Source of the DNA: Euwallacea fornicatus
Lineage: Eukaryota; Arthropoda; Insecta; Coleoptera; Curculionidae
Length of the DNA: 64,000 nt
NCBI RefSeq assembly: GCF_040115645.1
Contig: NC_089561.1
Span: 2,356,001-2,420,000, forward strand
Direction of reading: 5' to 3'
Shown here: positions 12,381 to 23,459 of the stretch, in pieces
Position numbering within the stretch: the first letter of the stretch is position 1
How the letters are laid out: every line of letters begins with the position of its first letter
Notes under the pieces: generated by a model
The model's database searches: none
Told to the model about the DNA's origin: nothing
The model's input: only the letters and a program-made list of their open reading frames with translations
Translations under genes and position numbers: made by a program

Positions 12381-13442
12381 TTAAAATTCAGCAAACTCCT
12401 TGGCGCACTTTTCAGTAGAGGAAATGCGTAAGGCCTCCTCCTCATAATCATCAAAATTGCTGGTATCCCCCGGTCCTTTGCATCTAGGAATAAAGGGAGC
12501 TTCAATTTTCTTCTGGAATATAGCAATCCAATCTGTGGTTTGGAACCATTTGTGGCCTTTAATGTCATTCACTGCAGCCTTGAGATTCCCATAACGCTTA
12601 GTTAGATCGACTTGCAACAAGTTCCTTAGAAGGTCTTTTAAGTCAGACCCAAAATGTGAGGGGAATCTAACTTTTCCAGAAACAATTTTCTCATAAATCT
12701 GTATGGGTTGATCTGCAAAGAATGGGGGATACCCTGCTGCCATTTCATACACCAACACCCCTAGAGCCCACCAATCCACAGCTTTATTGTAACCTTTACT
12801 AAGGATAATTTCAGGGGCTAGATATTCAGGGGTGCCACATAGGGTCCAGGTGCGCCCTTTGACGCGCTTTGCAAACCCGAAATCTGTGACTTTTAGATAC
12901 CCTTGCGAGTCTATAAGTAAGTTTTCGGGCTTCAAATCCCGGTAAATCAGATCTAAGTAGTGCAGGTACTCAAAGGCGAGCACTATCTGAGCAGCATAAA
13001 ATCGCGAATGGGGCTCGGAGAAACGTCCCACTTTTCGGAGATGGGAAAACATCTCCCCACCAGGCACATACTCCAGAACCATGTAAAGGTTGGAATTGTC
13101 TTTGAAATGAAACCTGAGGCTAACTAAAAATGGGAAACTAATAGCCTGCAGTATGCGCTTTTCATTTAGGGTATGCTCGACTTGCTTGAGCTTAACTACT
13201 TTTTGTTTGTCGAGAATTTTCATGGCATAGTACTCTTTAGTGGGTTTGTGCTGCACAATCATAACTCGACCAAAGGACCCCGTGCCCAGGGTCTTGATCC
13301 GCTCAAAATCATCCAAAGCCGCCGTATTCGTAGGGTTTTTCTTCCACTTCTCCTCAAAGTCCTCCTTGGCCTGGTCCAGGAACTCCTTGACGGATTCCGC
13401 GGAATCGACCTTCTTGTTTGCCGTAGCGGCATTGTTGCCCAT
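12381..13442 (-). CDS. Pka-C1: cAMP-dependent protein kinase catalytic subunit (PKA-C)
   Basis: A single uninterrupted frame encodes 353 residues, the length of the fly Pka-C1 protein. PKA-C phosphorylates Ser/Thr in RRxS/T-type sites after cAMP frees it from its regulatory subunits, in cytosol and nucleus. Visible landmarks are the glycine loop GTGSFGRV (about 53-60), the ATP-anchoring lysine in YYAMK (75), the catalytic YRDLKPEN, the Mg-binding DFG, the activation-loop threonine in RTWTLCGTPEY, and the C-terminal hydrophobic FAEF ending. The start at 13442 gives MGNN, exposing Gly2 as in myristoylated PKA. An upstream ATG at 13451 would add MQT and hide that glycine, so it was rejected. The coding region has no introns. 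It is divergently placed with the prothymosin-like gene about 1.7 kb away. Identification is near certain. Confidence 0.98.
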   Translation of the reverse strand: MGNNAATANKKVDSAESVKEFLDQAKEDFEEKWKKNPTNTAALDDFERIKTLGTGSFGRVMIVQHKPTKEYYAMKILDKQKVVKLKQVEHTLNEKRILQAISFPFLVSLRFHFKDNSNLYMVLEYVPGGEMFSHLRKVGRFSEPHSRFYAAQIVLAFEYLHYLDLIYRDLKPENLLIDSQGYLKVTDFGFAKRVKGRTWTLCGTPEYLAPEIILSKGYNKAVDWWALGVLVYEMAAGYPPFFADQPIQIYEKIVSGKVRFPSHFGSDLKDLLRNLLQVDLTKRYGNLKAAVNDIKGHKWFQTTDWIAIFQKKIEAPFIPRCKGPGDTSNFDDYEEEALRISSTEKCAKEFAEF

Positions 13443-14099
13443 GGTTTGCACTTTTAAACCTTCCAGGGCTTCGAATTTCCTTTACGCACTCCGCCCAAAG
13501 CACCAAATCGGTTGCAAAAGAGCGGTTGAGGACACAAACGTCACTAATTATTATCCTACGTACTATGTCAACACGCACCCTGCACATCCATTTTCCTAGG
13601 CAGTCCGATCTCCCCGTACCCTGAACGAGTATTCTACGCGCAAAACGACCCGCTCTACCGTTAGTTCGTTCCGACTGATTGAATTTTCACAGGTGAACGA
13701 AAAAATGGCTGCAGTGGAGGCTGATTACCTGCCAAGTTCCGATTTTAACTTCGTTTTGATAAAATTTTCGATATACGAACGAGAAGGTCGCAGGACACGG
13801 CCTCAAACAGTGACTTTCACAAGTAAGAGTTCCGAAACGTCAAAAATAGATGTCTCTGTGATTAGACAAATTTCATTTCTGCCACTATGTTTGCTATTGG
13901 TTGAGCCGCCACGTGATGCACCAAGCTGCCATTTTGTGTTCAAATTTGCATTCATTTTCGTTGTTATAATGTCATACCTTAAAGAATTAATGTCATCATA
14001 TCGGTTCCCAATGGTTATTAATTTAAAATGTTGTTAAGAAAGTATTATTTTATCAGACACTTATTAATTTCATTTATTAAATGAGTATTTCTGTTTTTA

Positions 14100-14890
14100 C
14101 ATGTTTATCGGAACTATACGTAAACCGTGGTATTATAATCGATAAATAGATGGCTCTGACAGACATTTATCGACTCGCTAATGAGTTCGTAGGAATTATA
14201 TTTTCTCGAATTTTCTTTTTAAGATTTTCGCGCAACGAATTTTAAAGTATTAAATTCAATAACACCTAAAAATGTTATAAATGCAATATAATGAATGCAT
14301 GGTATCTTCGACGGTGTATGTTGGGTCGTCAAATATATTTAAAATAGCTATACATTAAACTTTGCAATTAATTATATTTTCATTTAGTCTTCTACTGCTT
14401 CTGCTTTTCCAGAATTAATAAACATCTCCACATCGCCTCATTATACATTTTATTGATTGAATTGTTATCCCTATTTTTAAGTGCCTTTGAAAAATATTTA
14501 TAAACCCTGGTAAGTAGGTATTGCAGCTACTTAATAGATGGCTCTGAGAGACATTTATCGATTCGTTCCTGCGTCTTTGAAATTCAACTTTCTTGTATTT
14601 TCTCTTCGTGATTTTCTCCCAGGGAATTTCAAATTAAATTCCTACATTAATATATTTTTTACTTTGTTATTATTAGAGTCAATAATGGAGAACTAAACTG
14701 CCATACTATACATGCGGCAACGTTGATGTATGAGCGGTGCATGTTAGGTCATCATCAAAGGTCTTGTTAAATTAACTATAAATTGAATTATGCAATTAAA
14801 ATATGTCCCCATTCAACTGCTCTCCTAGCGCTTTCCCTGGGTCAAAAAAAATCCATGTCGCCTCAAAGTAAACATATAATGAATAATTTC
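14100..14890. repeat. Diverged tandem duplication, unit about 390 bp
   Basis: Two head-to-tail units share ordered blocks: ATAGATGGCTCTGA then GACATTTATCGA (14146 and 14534), a TTTTCTC...GATTTTC stretch (about 14200 and 14600), GGTGTATGTTGGGTCGTC versus GGTGCATGTTAGGTCATC, and a closing block with TCGCCTCA (about 14434 and 14855). Spacing is constant at roughly 390-420 bp and the units differ at many positions, so the duplication is old. No coding potential is seen. Confidence 0.7.
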
Positions 14891-14966
14891 AAAAAATAAA
14901 TTGTGGAAAATTTCCGGGTCGAAACGGACCGGAAAAAGTCGATATCGTTCACCTTGATTCAGCCGA

Positions 14967-14971
14967 CCAAT
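14967..14971 (+). promoter_or_regulatory. CCAAT box candidate
   Basis: CCAAT sits 172 bp before the start codon of the prothymosin-like gene, in a locally GC-richer segment. A five-base match is weak alone; the position supports a proximal promoter. Confidence 0.3.
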
Positions 14972-15142
14972 CACAGTGCGCCAAAGCTAGCTTGCCCATG
15001 CGTCATTCGTCGGTTCGGGAACAATCGCTTTCTCTTTTTCTTTACGGTTCCGTTCGTTGTAGTACGTCGGCGTGCACGTTCTGTAGTTTTGCTTATTTTT
15101 TTGGGAAAAACGTGAGAAAAAAAAACCAAAATCACCTCCACA

Positions 15143-17083
15143 ATGGCAGATACTGAAACCTCGAAAACGTAAGTAAGAATTTTCGGTTAGTCGCTCGTAG
15201 TTTCGAGGAAAACTCACGTGAAAAGTGGTCTTTGTTTTGGCGGCATACCCACGGCAAAATGGCGGGTCGACGGTGTGTTATGGGAAAAGCCGGTTAAATT
15301 CCGTTACAACCAGGTTCTTCGTTCATTTTTGGCTAACCGTTGATTTAAGTAGTTTTTGCCTTTCTAATGATCCCTTTCCCTAATTTTTCAATCGATTTTA
15401 TATACGATTGTTGCTTATAATTAAAGAAAACGTGCTTTTTGGCGCCTAATTGATGACCCATTTTTTTTACACATGCACAAATACATCGCAAAAAGCAGTG
15501 CCCCATATTCCAACTTCTATTGAAATCTTGGTCCTCAGTTAAAAAGAGAAACAAATGTCAGGGTCAGTAGATCCAGATGCTGTCAACTTTATCTTGTAGA
15601 TAATTTCCGTACCGATCGAATTGCTTTAGTTTTTATTTGATCGTTTCGTTTTTTTTGTCCCTTGTAGCTGTGGATGAATACTTTGTTAGGTCTATCTACT
15701 GTTAAAATCTTAAATTATTTATTAAATAAAAAATTATGGAATTTTGAATGAGTAGGATAATCAAAAATAACTAACGAAGGTGATTTCCTATTCCCATTAT
15801 TATGAAAACAATGCATGAGGAGTAAATCGTTGATCAATTTTTGCAAATTTAAATATTTTAAATTAACTTTAGCATGTACACTGTGTATATTTTATTTTGG
15901 TACAATATTAATGGAACATACAATCATTATTTCTTGAAATAAAGGTGGCATTCAAAAACGAGATTAAATGTTTTTTCCTCAAGTTTTGTGTTTGTCTTTA
16001 AATATCTTAGTGGTCTTCCCTTTGAAAATGTATTTGTTAAAAATTAACAATAGTCCAGTAAAGTCATAATTTACCAATGTCCACTGTTTATATATATAGT
16101 ATTGAAGAAATCATCGAGGAAAAGAAAGTTGAGGAGAAGGAAAAAATAGCTGAGAAACCTGCAGCTGAGGATGCTAAAGCTGAAGAAAATGGAGAGAAGA
16201 CCGAGAATGGTGACTCAAAAGAGGAATCCACAAAAGATTCTGAGGAAAAGGAAGAGCAACCTGTTACAGGTTAGAAATGTCTATTGTCAATAATTGGGAT
16301 TAACAAGTATAACTGTTTTTTTGGTTGGAGACTTGTCGCAATTTTGCCTATCATATATATTTATGTGTCAGTTTTTCATTTCTCGATGATGTGAATTAAA
16401 CCGCTAGGGAAGAATTTTGCCAGTATTGGTAGAAACCAAACAAATGATTCCTCATTTGTCATACTTGCAAAGTTAGTGGCCCTCTGTGCGCAAGATTATG
16501 AGAGCTGAGGGATTTGCCAAACTGCACATATCTAGATATTTATAACTGCAAATATTGACCTTATTTTTGAGTATCCAAGTAATCTGAAAGTTTGCTTCTA
16601 TTAATAAAACATCGTCGATTTTAAGTTGAGATTAAAGTGCTGTTCAGTCACAGTCGAGTTACATTATTTGCATTTTTAGTCGGTTTATTTACCTTCAATT
16701 AAGATCTGCAAACAGTATTCATTTTCCTTCACTTATCGCCTTGAACGTAAATATTATGCCATTTTGAAGAGCCAGAATAGATGATTACTTATTTTATAGG
16801 TAAAAGTATTAAATGACTAATTATTTTGTTTTCTCTAGTTTGTATTTGTGAATATATTGAAATTTCATATCTTGTTACCGAAACTGATACAAAATTCAAA
16901 ATATCGTCATAAATATTCAACGAAATTAACCGTATTTCAGAGAAGTGTTCCATCAAGAGGAAATCAACTGGTGATGGCGTAGACGGTAAAGCCGAGTCCA
17001 CGCCGGAAAAGAAGGCGAAAGTAGACGCACCCGCTGAAGCGGAGGCGAACGGCGAAGTTACGGAAGCGGAAGCGGCCGCTTAA
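15143..17083 (+). CDS. Prothymosin-alpha-like acidic nuclear protein
   Basis: Three exons, 15143-15168, 16100-16269 and 16941-17083, join in phase (26 + 170 + 143 nt) to encode 112 residues. Both introns are GT-AG, the first 931 bp and the second 671 bp. The protein is disordered, very rich in Glu, Lys and Ala, with no Trp, and lacks any folded domain. The N-terminus (MADTETSK, then a KKVEEKEK stretch) and the C-terminal basic clusters KRKS and EKKAKVD are laid out like prothymosin alpha, an abundant chromatin-associated acidic protein whose nuclear signal is a similar split KR/KKxK cluster. It is less acidic than vertebrate prothymosin and has a cysteine in EKCSIKRK. Homology is inferred from composition and layout; parathymosin-like or an unrelated acidic protein remain possible. 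A polyadenylation signal follows about 240 bp after the stop. Confidence 0.72.
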
Positions 17084-17321
17084 TTCTCACAGGAGCAAAA
17101 ATACAAGGAAACAGTACGGATTGTTTTCTTGTATTTTAGCTGTCATTTGATTCGTAATTCCTTCTAAATGACATACACACAAAAATATAAATTGTAACGC
17201 AAAGCCAGATCTAATTCCGTGTGTACTTTAAGTTCAAAAACTACTTGTAATAATAAGATTAGCTTAAGGATAATTGCAGTTGCTGTCCACTTTGGGGCGA
17301 GGCAGAAATTGACAAAAATGT

Positions 17322-17327
17322 AATAAA
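17322..17327 (+). terminator. Polyadenylation signal AATAAA of the prothymosin-like gene
   Basis: AATAAA lies 239 bp past the stop codon at 17081-17083 on the coding strand, the first good match downstream. Cleavage is expected 10-30 bases further. Confidence 0.55.
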
Positions 17328-19665
17328 AAATTCTCGAATATCAAGTGCGAATCAAAGGCAGTTTCTGGCTGGACCCAAAATGGTTCTAAATTGACCCACA
17401 GTATGTGTTTATTTTTCTTAACAAATATTGCATTTACGTTTAGGTATTTCTCGACAAAAGGGTGTTAATATTCCAGATCGTTTTTCTGTTGTTTGTCGGG
17501 ATTGTCCGATGATTATTGGTCTAGTGGTGCGCTTGTACTTATTCGTTTAATATAGTCCCTCTAACCGACAAACGGAAGGTGTTTCTCATATAAGATTTAA
17601 GTATGGTGTTGTGAATACATTTAATGTGTAAAGCGCTGCTCATGGTTGCAGTAGTGGTTGGCGCCATGAGTCTCTCTTTAGAAGAGTGTTCAAATAGTTT
17701 CGTCGATAAAGTAAAAGTACGGTGAATCTCGAAGCCAGCTCTGCCATAACCTCACTAACAGGTTTCTAAATATGTGTTCATATCAAATTGTAAGATAGGA
17801 CTAATTTTTTTACCACCTGCAGCTTAATTTTCTTATTCTTGCTCGCGTACATAAACGTGGAAACTTGGCAATTTAAACCCAGATGATGGTAATTCTACTT
17901 GTAAAATGTCTTGATTTTTTGTGGGTAAAAATAGTTAAAAGTACGTCATAAAAGTGCAGTTTCCAGCTAGAATTGCCTGAACTGACTAACGAATTTTTTG
18001 TATTGTATGACTTAACAATTTTATTAGTAGAAAAATTAAATAGTTATTAGACGTCAGTATTTTCTATATTAGTTATATCGTTCTTACATTTTCCGTAGTT
18101 GCGGTAGCCACAAAGTACAAAGCAGAATTGTATTTTCGTAGTGGTATGGCAATAAAGGGTTTATTTCCAGTTTTTTGGTTTTATTTAATTGATTGGGTTA
18201 GCGTTCTGCTGAATTCATTTAAACGTTTCTGACCGAGACTTGTTAACACCAACTTATGCTTGTTTTCTGCTCGGAGCACTTAATTTTAACTTGATTTTTT
18301 TTGCGCAAAATTGTCATGTACGCCACTGGTTTGACAAAGATCAAATTCTGTGAAAAATGATTAAAATCTTGATCCGAAGAACTATACGGGGTTTAATACA
18401 CCTCCCCATGCTTCTGCTCTCCTAATAAAAAATGTAAAATTTCAGTAAATTTTGTCGTATATGCAATATTGATTTTTTTGAAAATCGGTTCAAGAACCAA
18501 AAAAATTAAATATACCTCTTCGCATTTCTGTGTTCCTGATACATGATGTTAAAATTTCAGTAAAAATTTGTTCAGGTCCAACATTTTTTTGTCTAAAGTC
18601 GGAGAGAGGGGCATAGGATGATTTTGTCAAAAAAAAAAGTGAAAATAGAGTGCTCCAATGTCAGTGAGATTTGGTGCCGCAGTAGATATTTGGGGTATAT
18701 ACGTCGCCACCAAATATCGTCCAAATAGGAACAAATTGACTTTTTCGGCCAAAAAATCGACTTTGTCCGATTCGAGTTTTGACTACGGCATATGAAGCTG
18801 TATTGTACTTTGGAACCAAATCTCATTAAACTCGGAGCACTTTAAAATGTTTTAATTTTTCTACGTAAAATTATCACGTACGCCACTGGTTTGTCGGAAA
18901 CCAAATTGCAATAAAATTTGACCAAAATAATTTCAGCTACTCTGGTTTTCAAATTATATGAGTTCGAGAATTGAAACGTAAAGGCTATCGAGTAATTATA
19001 ACTAAGATGATTACTCCTTTCTAAAATTTTAGTTGCTTTTACCAATAATTTAAATAGACAGCCTTAATTATATTGTTTTACCGGTATTATGATGCTTTTG
19101 ATACTTAATTTCAGTAAATTTTAGGTGCGGCTAAACGAGAGTAACAATTATTATTTAGACTTAAAATAATATCAGATTGTTGTCATTTTCTGCTTTTTTT
19201 GTTGAATTATCTCGCTAAATATGAACCAAAGCTAATAACGATTGGTGAAACTTTAAAATTATCCCGAAACAACTATTATATAAGCGGTCAAGTAAGCAAC
19301 CCTCAATTGTATTGTGGGTTGCCTGAAATGTGAGGTGGTGCTATCTATATGTTACTATGGCAAGTGTCCCATTGCAGTTTTCTGTGGCGCCATCTGGGGG
19401 TGACTAGTCAAACTAAGTATTAAGTGGAAATATTGTCTGTTAATAAACCTTCAAGATATCCGCATACTCAATGACGTCATCTTAGTTGTTCATGTAAAAA
19501 TTATTATATTATTATTATGTCTTTTATTGGTGACAAAGACAAGTGTCAATTCTGATATCTTGCCAAGTTGGAGAGGTTGGAGAAAGGTAGGAATTTGGAA
19601 GAAACATTGGAAAAGTGAAAACGAAAAATAGTTGATTAAATTGTGATTAATTTGTTAAATATAAA
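17328..19665. other. Intergenic DNA with a nested repeat mosaic
   Basis: No coding exon was recognised between the prothymosin-like gene and ArfGAP. The segment 18270-18914 is repetitive and annotated separately. GCGCCATCTGG near 19387 resembles a motif often seen in insect interspersed repeats. Confidence 0.5.
18270..18914. repeat. Repeat mosaic: direct, tandem and inverted copies
   Basis: A block of about 80 bp at 18270-18353 (CTCGGAGCACTT, then an AT-rich run, then GTACGCCACTGGTTTG) recurs in the same orientation at 18831-18914. Between them a unit of about 115 bp is tandemly duplicated (about 18400 and 18515; shared CTTC.GC.TTTCTG, TGTTAAAATTTCAGTAAA and a run ending GAAAATCGG or TAAAGTCGG). 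A further part appears inverted at about 18640-18675 (complement of ACCAAATCTCAnT followed by GGAGCAC). This layering suggests a transposon-derived or satellite-like sequence that grew by internal duplication. Confidence 0.65.
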
Positions 19666-22305
19666 ATGACTACTCAACTATCAAAAGAAGACATCGAAGC
19701 GGTTTTCCATAGATTAAGGGCAATTCCTGCCAATAAGGTGAGTTTTTGTGAAAATAAAAAAATTATTTGGAGATTATCTCTTTTCCATGACGTGTCTTTT
19801 TTGCCATGGGCATTTACATTTCCAAGAAAGACAATCTTCCTTATATTTGAAACAATTGTCTGTTTTATCATTAAACTCAAAAATCAAAATCTCAAACTCC
19901 CTATAGGTTTGCTTTGACTGTGGTGTAAACAATCCAACATGGTCCAGTGTCACATACGGTATATTTATATGTCTGGATTGTTCTGCTGTGCACCGGAGTT
20001 TGGGAGTTCATTTGAGCTTTGTACGTTCTACTCAACTAGACACAAACTGGACCCCATTACAAATAAGACAGATGCAGCTAGGTGGAAATGCCGCAGCAGT
20101 AAGATCAATTAAAAATTTCTTTTACTCTCTAGTAATAATGCTCTATACAGACGCAATTTTTCAACCTTCATAATTGCAACACCAATGACAGTCAAAAAAA
20201 ATATAAGTCCAGAGCTGCACAACTTTATCGGGAGAAACTAAATAAAGCTGCTTTGGATTCATTGAAAATAAATAATCAGGTAATGTGTAGTTTGTTTGAA
20301 TCTTTGAGAAATATTCACTCCTTAACATGTGAAATTAATAAATACTCACCTTTTTTTTATTATAGTGATGCGTTTTTTAATTTAATAACAAGGGTTGAGA
20401 TAACAGTTATGCATTATTTTGCAAATTACATTTCAGCTGCATTTTCACCATGAAAAGGAGGAACCTATTGTTAAGGCACAACCAGACTTTTTTACTGAAC
20501 ATGAGGATTTTGAAGGCCTTGATTTTTCTGACAATATACAGGGAGGAAAAGTAATCCTTTATCATTATTTGTTTTTGAATAAAGTGCATGTTTGGTGTTT
20601 GATTTATGCTTGTCTAACTAAACACAAAATAATAAGATTTTTATGCTAAAATTGTATCTTCCATAGTTAAATGATTCAATTAAGGCCAAACCAGCCTACA
20701 TGCCAAATGCTGCTGGTGAAAATTTAAGTTCTTCAAACAGTGGGTCAGAGCCTAGAAAATCCACTCTTGGAGCCAAAAAACCAGCAGCCAAAAAATCCAC
20801 TGTGAGTGATAGAACCAAGGAATCAAAAGGAATAATCCTGTTGTATTTTCTTTTTTTAGCTTGGTGCTAAACGCAGTGGTTTAGGAGGTGGTTTGGGGGC
20901 GACAAAAGTCAAAACCGACTTTGCAGCAATAGAAAAAAAAGCAGAACTAGCTGCAGAGGAGGAGGAGAAAGGTAGAATTGAGCTGGAAAAGGCGGCAAAG
21001 ACAGCAATAGAAGAGGCAGAGAGGACTGAAGCTGCACTGAGGCTGGCCTATAAGTATATAAGGGTGAAAAATTGCCCATCAGTATTTTAAATTTTCTATT
21101 TTTAGGGAACGGGAAGAAACAGCTAAAAATGTGTCTGCAGAAAAGGCAGCCCAAGTGGAGAGATTGGGAATGGGCGTGTCTAAAGGATCAAGAGGAGGAG
21201 TGTCTCATTCAGCTATTGGGGATATGCAAGTTATTGAACAGGTAGGTCATTAGGAATTCCTGATTAGATGAAATTATCTTCATAAACGCAATCATTTTCT
21301 ATAAATAATGAATAAAAGGAAAAACCAGCTTCAGCCTCCAAAACCATAGACACTCTAGGCCGATTGACCCTAAGCGACGGACCCGACTACTTTGACGACT
21401 ACATCAACGGCTCCGGCGTTTATTCCTCTTCATCATTGAGTAACAAAGACAGTTGGGTCGTAGTGGACGATCCTCCAGAACGTGGACGCAGGTCCCCCGT
21501 TGAAACGGTCACAGAAAAATCTCGCAGCCGCCCCTCAAGGAACCAAACCCTTGATGTGAGCACTGATGAGGCTCAGAGGAAGTTCGGAAACGCCAAAGCA
21601 ATATCTTCGGCTCAATTTTTCGGGGATGGAGAGGTGAACTCGGAGGCAAAATCCACCCTTAACAGGTTTCAGGTAAGGGTGACTTTTAAAATGCTGGAAA
21701 TGCAAATTTTTAGCAAATTTGAAGCAGTTGCAAACGTCAAGTATAAAGTGTCCTCATTTTATACCGCTCTATGAGTAATATGTGTCTGTACTTCTTAAAC
21801 ACCGTGCAAACTGTCGAAACGATATAAAATATGGAACGAAAATTGTATGCATTCCAACAACAATTTGGTATAACCTAATCCCTCTTATCTATCTTTTTAG
21901 GGATCAAACAGCATTTCTTCTGCTGAATTCTTTGGACGAAACGAGGAACCCAGAGCTGGTTCTTCAATGCACATGCCCGCTTATGACTTGGAAGACGTTA
22001 AAGAAAGTGTACGTCAAGGGGTCACTAGGGTGGCCGGCAGACTGGGGTCGTTGGCCAATGGGTTAGTTTCTTCGATACAAGTAAGTTCAGTTGAAGGTTT
22101 GATTAAGCGCAAGGTGATTTGGGCATTAGATCCTACTTTGGGTTGCGTTATTTCCGTGCTTTGGGATAATATTTTGCATTAGAACTAGTTCGTTTTTTTC
22201 CAATATTTGTCTTATTCTTGCCTAGCACATTGTCCATTTTGTTCTTCTTTCTCTTTCCTCCTCCATTAGTAATTTCCTATGTTGCAGGACCGCTACGGAT
22301 ATTAG
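19666..22305 (+). CDS. ArfGAP3: ADP-ribosylation factor GTPase-activating protein 2/3 (Glo3 type)
   Basis: Ten exons keep phase throughout: 19666-19737, 19907-20098, 20151-20279, 20437-20550, 20667-20801, 20860-21053, 21106-21241, 21319-21672, 21901-22080 and 22288-22305, giving 507 residues. The protein speeds GTP hydrolysis on Arf1 and so controls COPI coat cycling at the Golgi. The zinc finger is CX2CX16CX2C (Cys26, 29, 46, 49), followed by the arginine-finger context AVHRSLGVHLSFVRS. A Lys/Glu/Ala-rich coiled stretch lies in the middle (about residues 215-290). Two ISS repeats typical of the Glo3/ArfGAP2/3 class follow, ISSAQFFG (about 419) and ISSAEFFG (about 447), and the end is SSIQDRYGY. 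The class is clear; ArfGAP2 versus ArfGAP3 cannot be separated, as insects usually have one. The last coding exon is only 18 nt. Confidence 0.96.
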
Positions 22306-22581
22306 CAACAGCCGACCTGGCTTAAAACAGCCATTACTTGATGTAAACAAAGGCCCTGCAGACTTTATTTTGTAACTGGATTAGTTTTGGTTAATTTAGG
22401 TTTTATAAAAATGTAGTATATACGGAATTTAGTAATATATTTTACCTTCTAGAGCAAGACTTAAAAATCTGATAAGCCTTCTTTTGGGACTTTTCAAGCA
22501 TAATTAATTAGCTTTCCGTATAATTTTTCATACGTTATCTATATCCAGTGCGTTAAAGCTTCCTAGAAATAATGACATGTA

Positions 22582-22587
22582 AATAAA
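22582..22587 (+). terminator. Polyadenylation signal AATAAA of ArfGAP
   Basis: AATAAA lies 277 bp past the ArfGAP stop. The opposing small gene ends its coding region at 22706, so the two transcripts terminate within little more than 100 bp of each other and may overlap. Confidence 0.5.
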
Positions 22588-22705
22588 CATTAACAATGAT
22601 TATTGTAAATATACAGAGGTGGAAGAGATAAGTCTTTAATTGCTATTCAAAGTATCCTTTTAATCATATAAAAATACGTAACATTCTAATGCCTATAAAA
22701 ACTAA

Positions 22706-23459
22706 CTAAATTTTATCCTTATACTGAATTTGCTGAATTTGGGAAATTATCTCTAAAGAAGATTTTGAACTAGGTTTCGCTGATTTGTTCTTTATGATCA
22801 ACTCCGCGGGGTCTTCTTTGCAGGTGGGAAATGCCAAGTCACTGGCTCTTCTAAAGAGCTCAAATTTCTCATTTAAGTGTCTCAACTCTTGTGAAGATGC
22901 AGTTCGACATGAGGACGTTTCTTCATTATCATCTTTATCTTCATCTACCTCCTAAATTCGCACATTTTAGTGGTATCTGAATGTGTGAATACAACCACAA
23001 CTCACTTTTATCTCTGAAAAAGTCACAGGTTGGGTGCGATACCTCGACGACCCTCCTTTGCGTTTCTTCGGCACCACTCTCCTATGTAATCTGGATAAAT
23101 GTTCTGGATACACAGTGTCTGTGTCTGAAATTAACCACATTAATTCCCTTCGTTCATTCTGCTTTGTATTGTTGTCCAAACAGCGATTTGTTATTAAACA
23201 AAGGCAAGTTGGATACACGCGCTGTTAGTGCGTTAAACTCGCCTTCCCAGGAAAATTAAGCAAAACAGTTATTTTAATCACATTTATTTTTAATCGGCGA
23301 AGTTTTAGGCCAAGACACTATTATCGATTTCTCTACGTGGGCAATACAAAAGTCTCTAAACTGCACTATTAAACGTCTATTTATACCCCTATTCCAGTTT
23401 AAAATAGGTCAAGGCTCAGGTGACTTACTTGACAGGTTCGAATTAGATCCCGAGGGCAT
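22706..23459 (-). CDS. Uncharacterised 131-residue basic/acidic protein
   Basis: Three minus-strand exons, 23429-23459, 23006-23124 and 22706-22951, join in phase (31 + 119 + 246 nt) across introns of 304 and 54 bp with good sites (GTAAGT/TTTCAG and GTGAGT/TTTAG). The start codon at 23459 gives MPSGSNSNLS. The protein has a basic patch (HLSRLHRRVVPKKRKGG), then a TQPVTFSEIKEVDEDKDD segment, an acidic stretch, and a predicted helix (ELRHLNEKFELFRRASDLAF). It ends IQYKDKI. No known domain, signal peptide or membrane segment is visible; the basic patch could be a nuclear signal. ATTAAA-type polyadenylation variants lie at 22658-22663 and 22635-22640 on the coding strand. The gene is inferred from splice logic and composition; I do not recognise the family. 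Confidence 0.75.

Larger units (their letters stand above)
13443..15142. other. Divergent intergenic region between Pka-C1 and prothymosin-like gene
   Basis: The two genes point away from each other, so the region should hold both promoters and 5' UTRs. The middle is filled by a diverged tandem duplication (14100-14890). A GC-richer stretch with CCAAT at 14967-14971 lies before the prothymosin-like start. The frame at 13693-14037 shows no domain and is judged non-coding. Confidence 0.55.

Noticed and set aside
12341..12568. Minus frame overlapping the Pka-C1 3' end
   Set aside because: It is a different frame of the kinase coding region with no domain of its own.
13693..14037. 114-codon plus frame beside Pka-C1
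   Set aside because: No domain and no splice partner; it runs into the tandem repeat region and looks like chance.
17510..17575. tRNA-like A box (TGGTCTAGTGG)
   Set aside because: No B box (GGTTCGANTCC type) and no cloverleaf pairing could be found at the proper distance.
22967..23218. 83-codon minus frame as the small gene's coding region
   Set aside because: It begins only with GTG and reads through an acceptor (TTTCAG). The spliced model from ATG 23459 uses only its later part and keeps phase.
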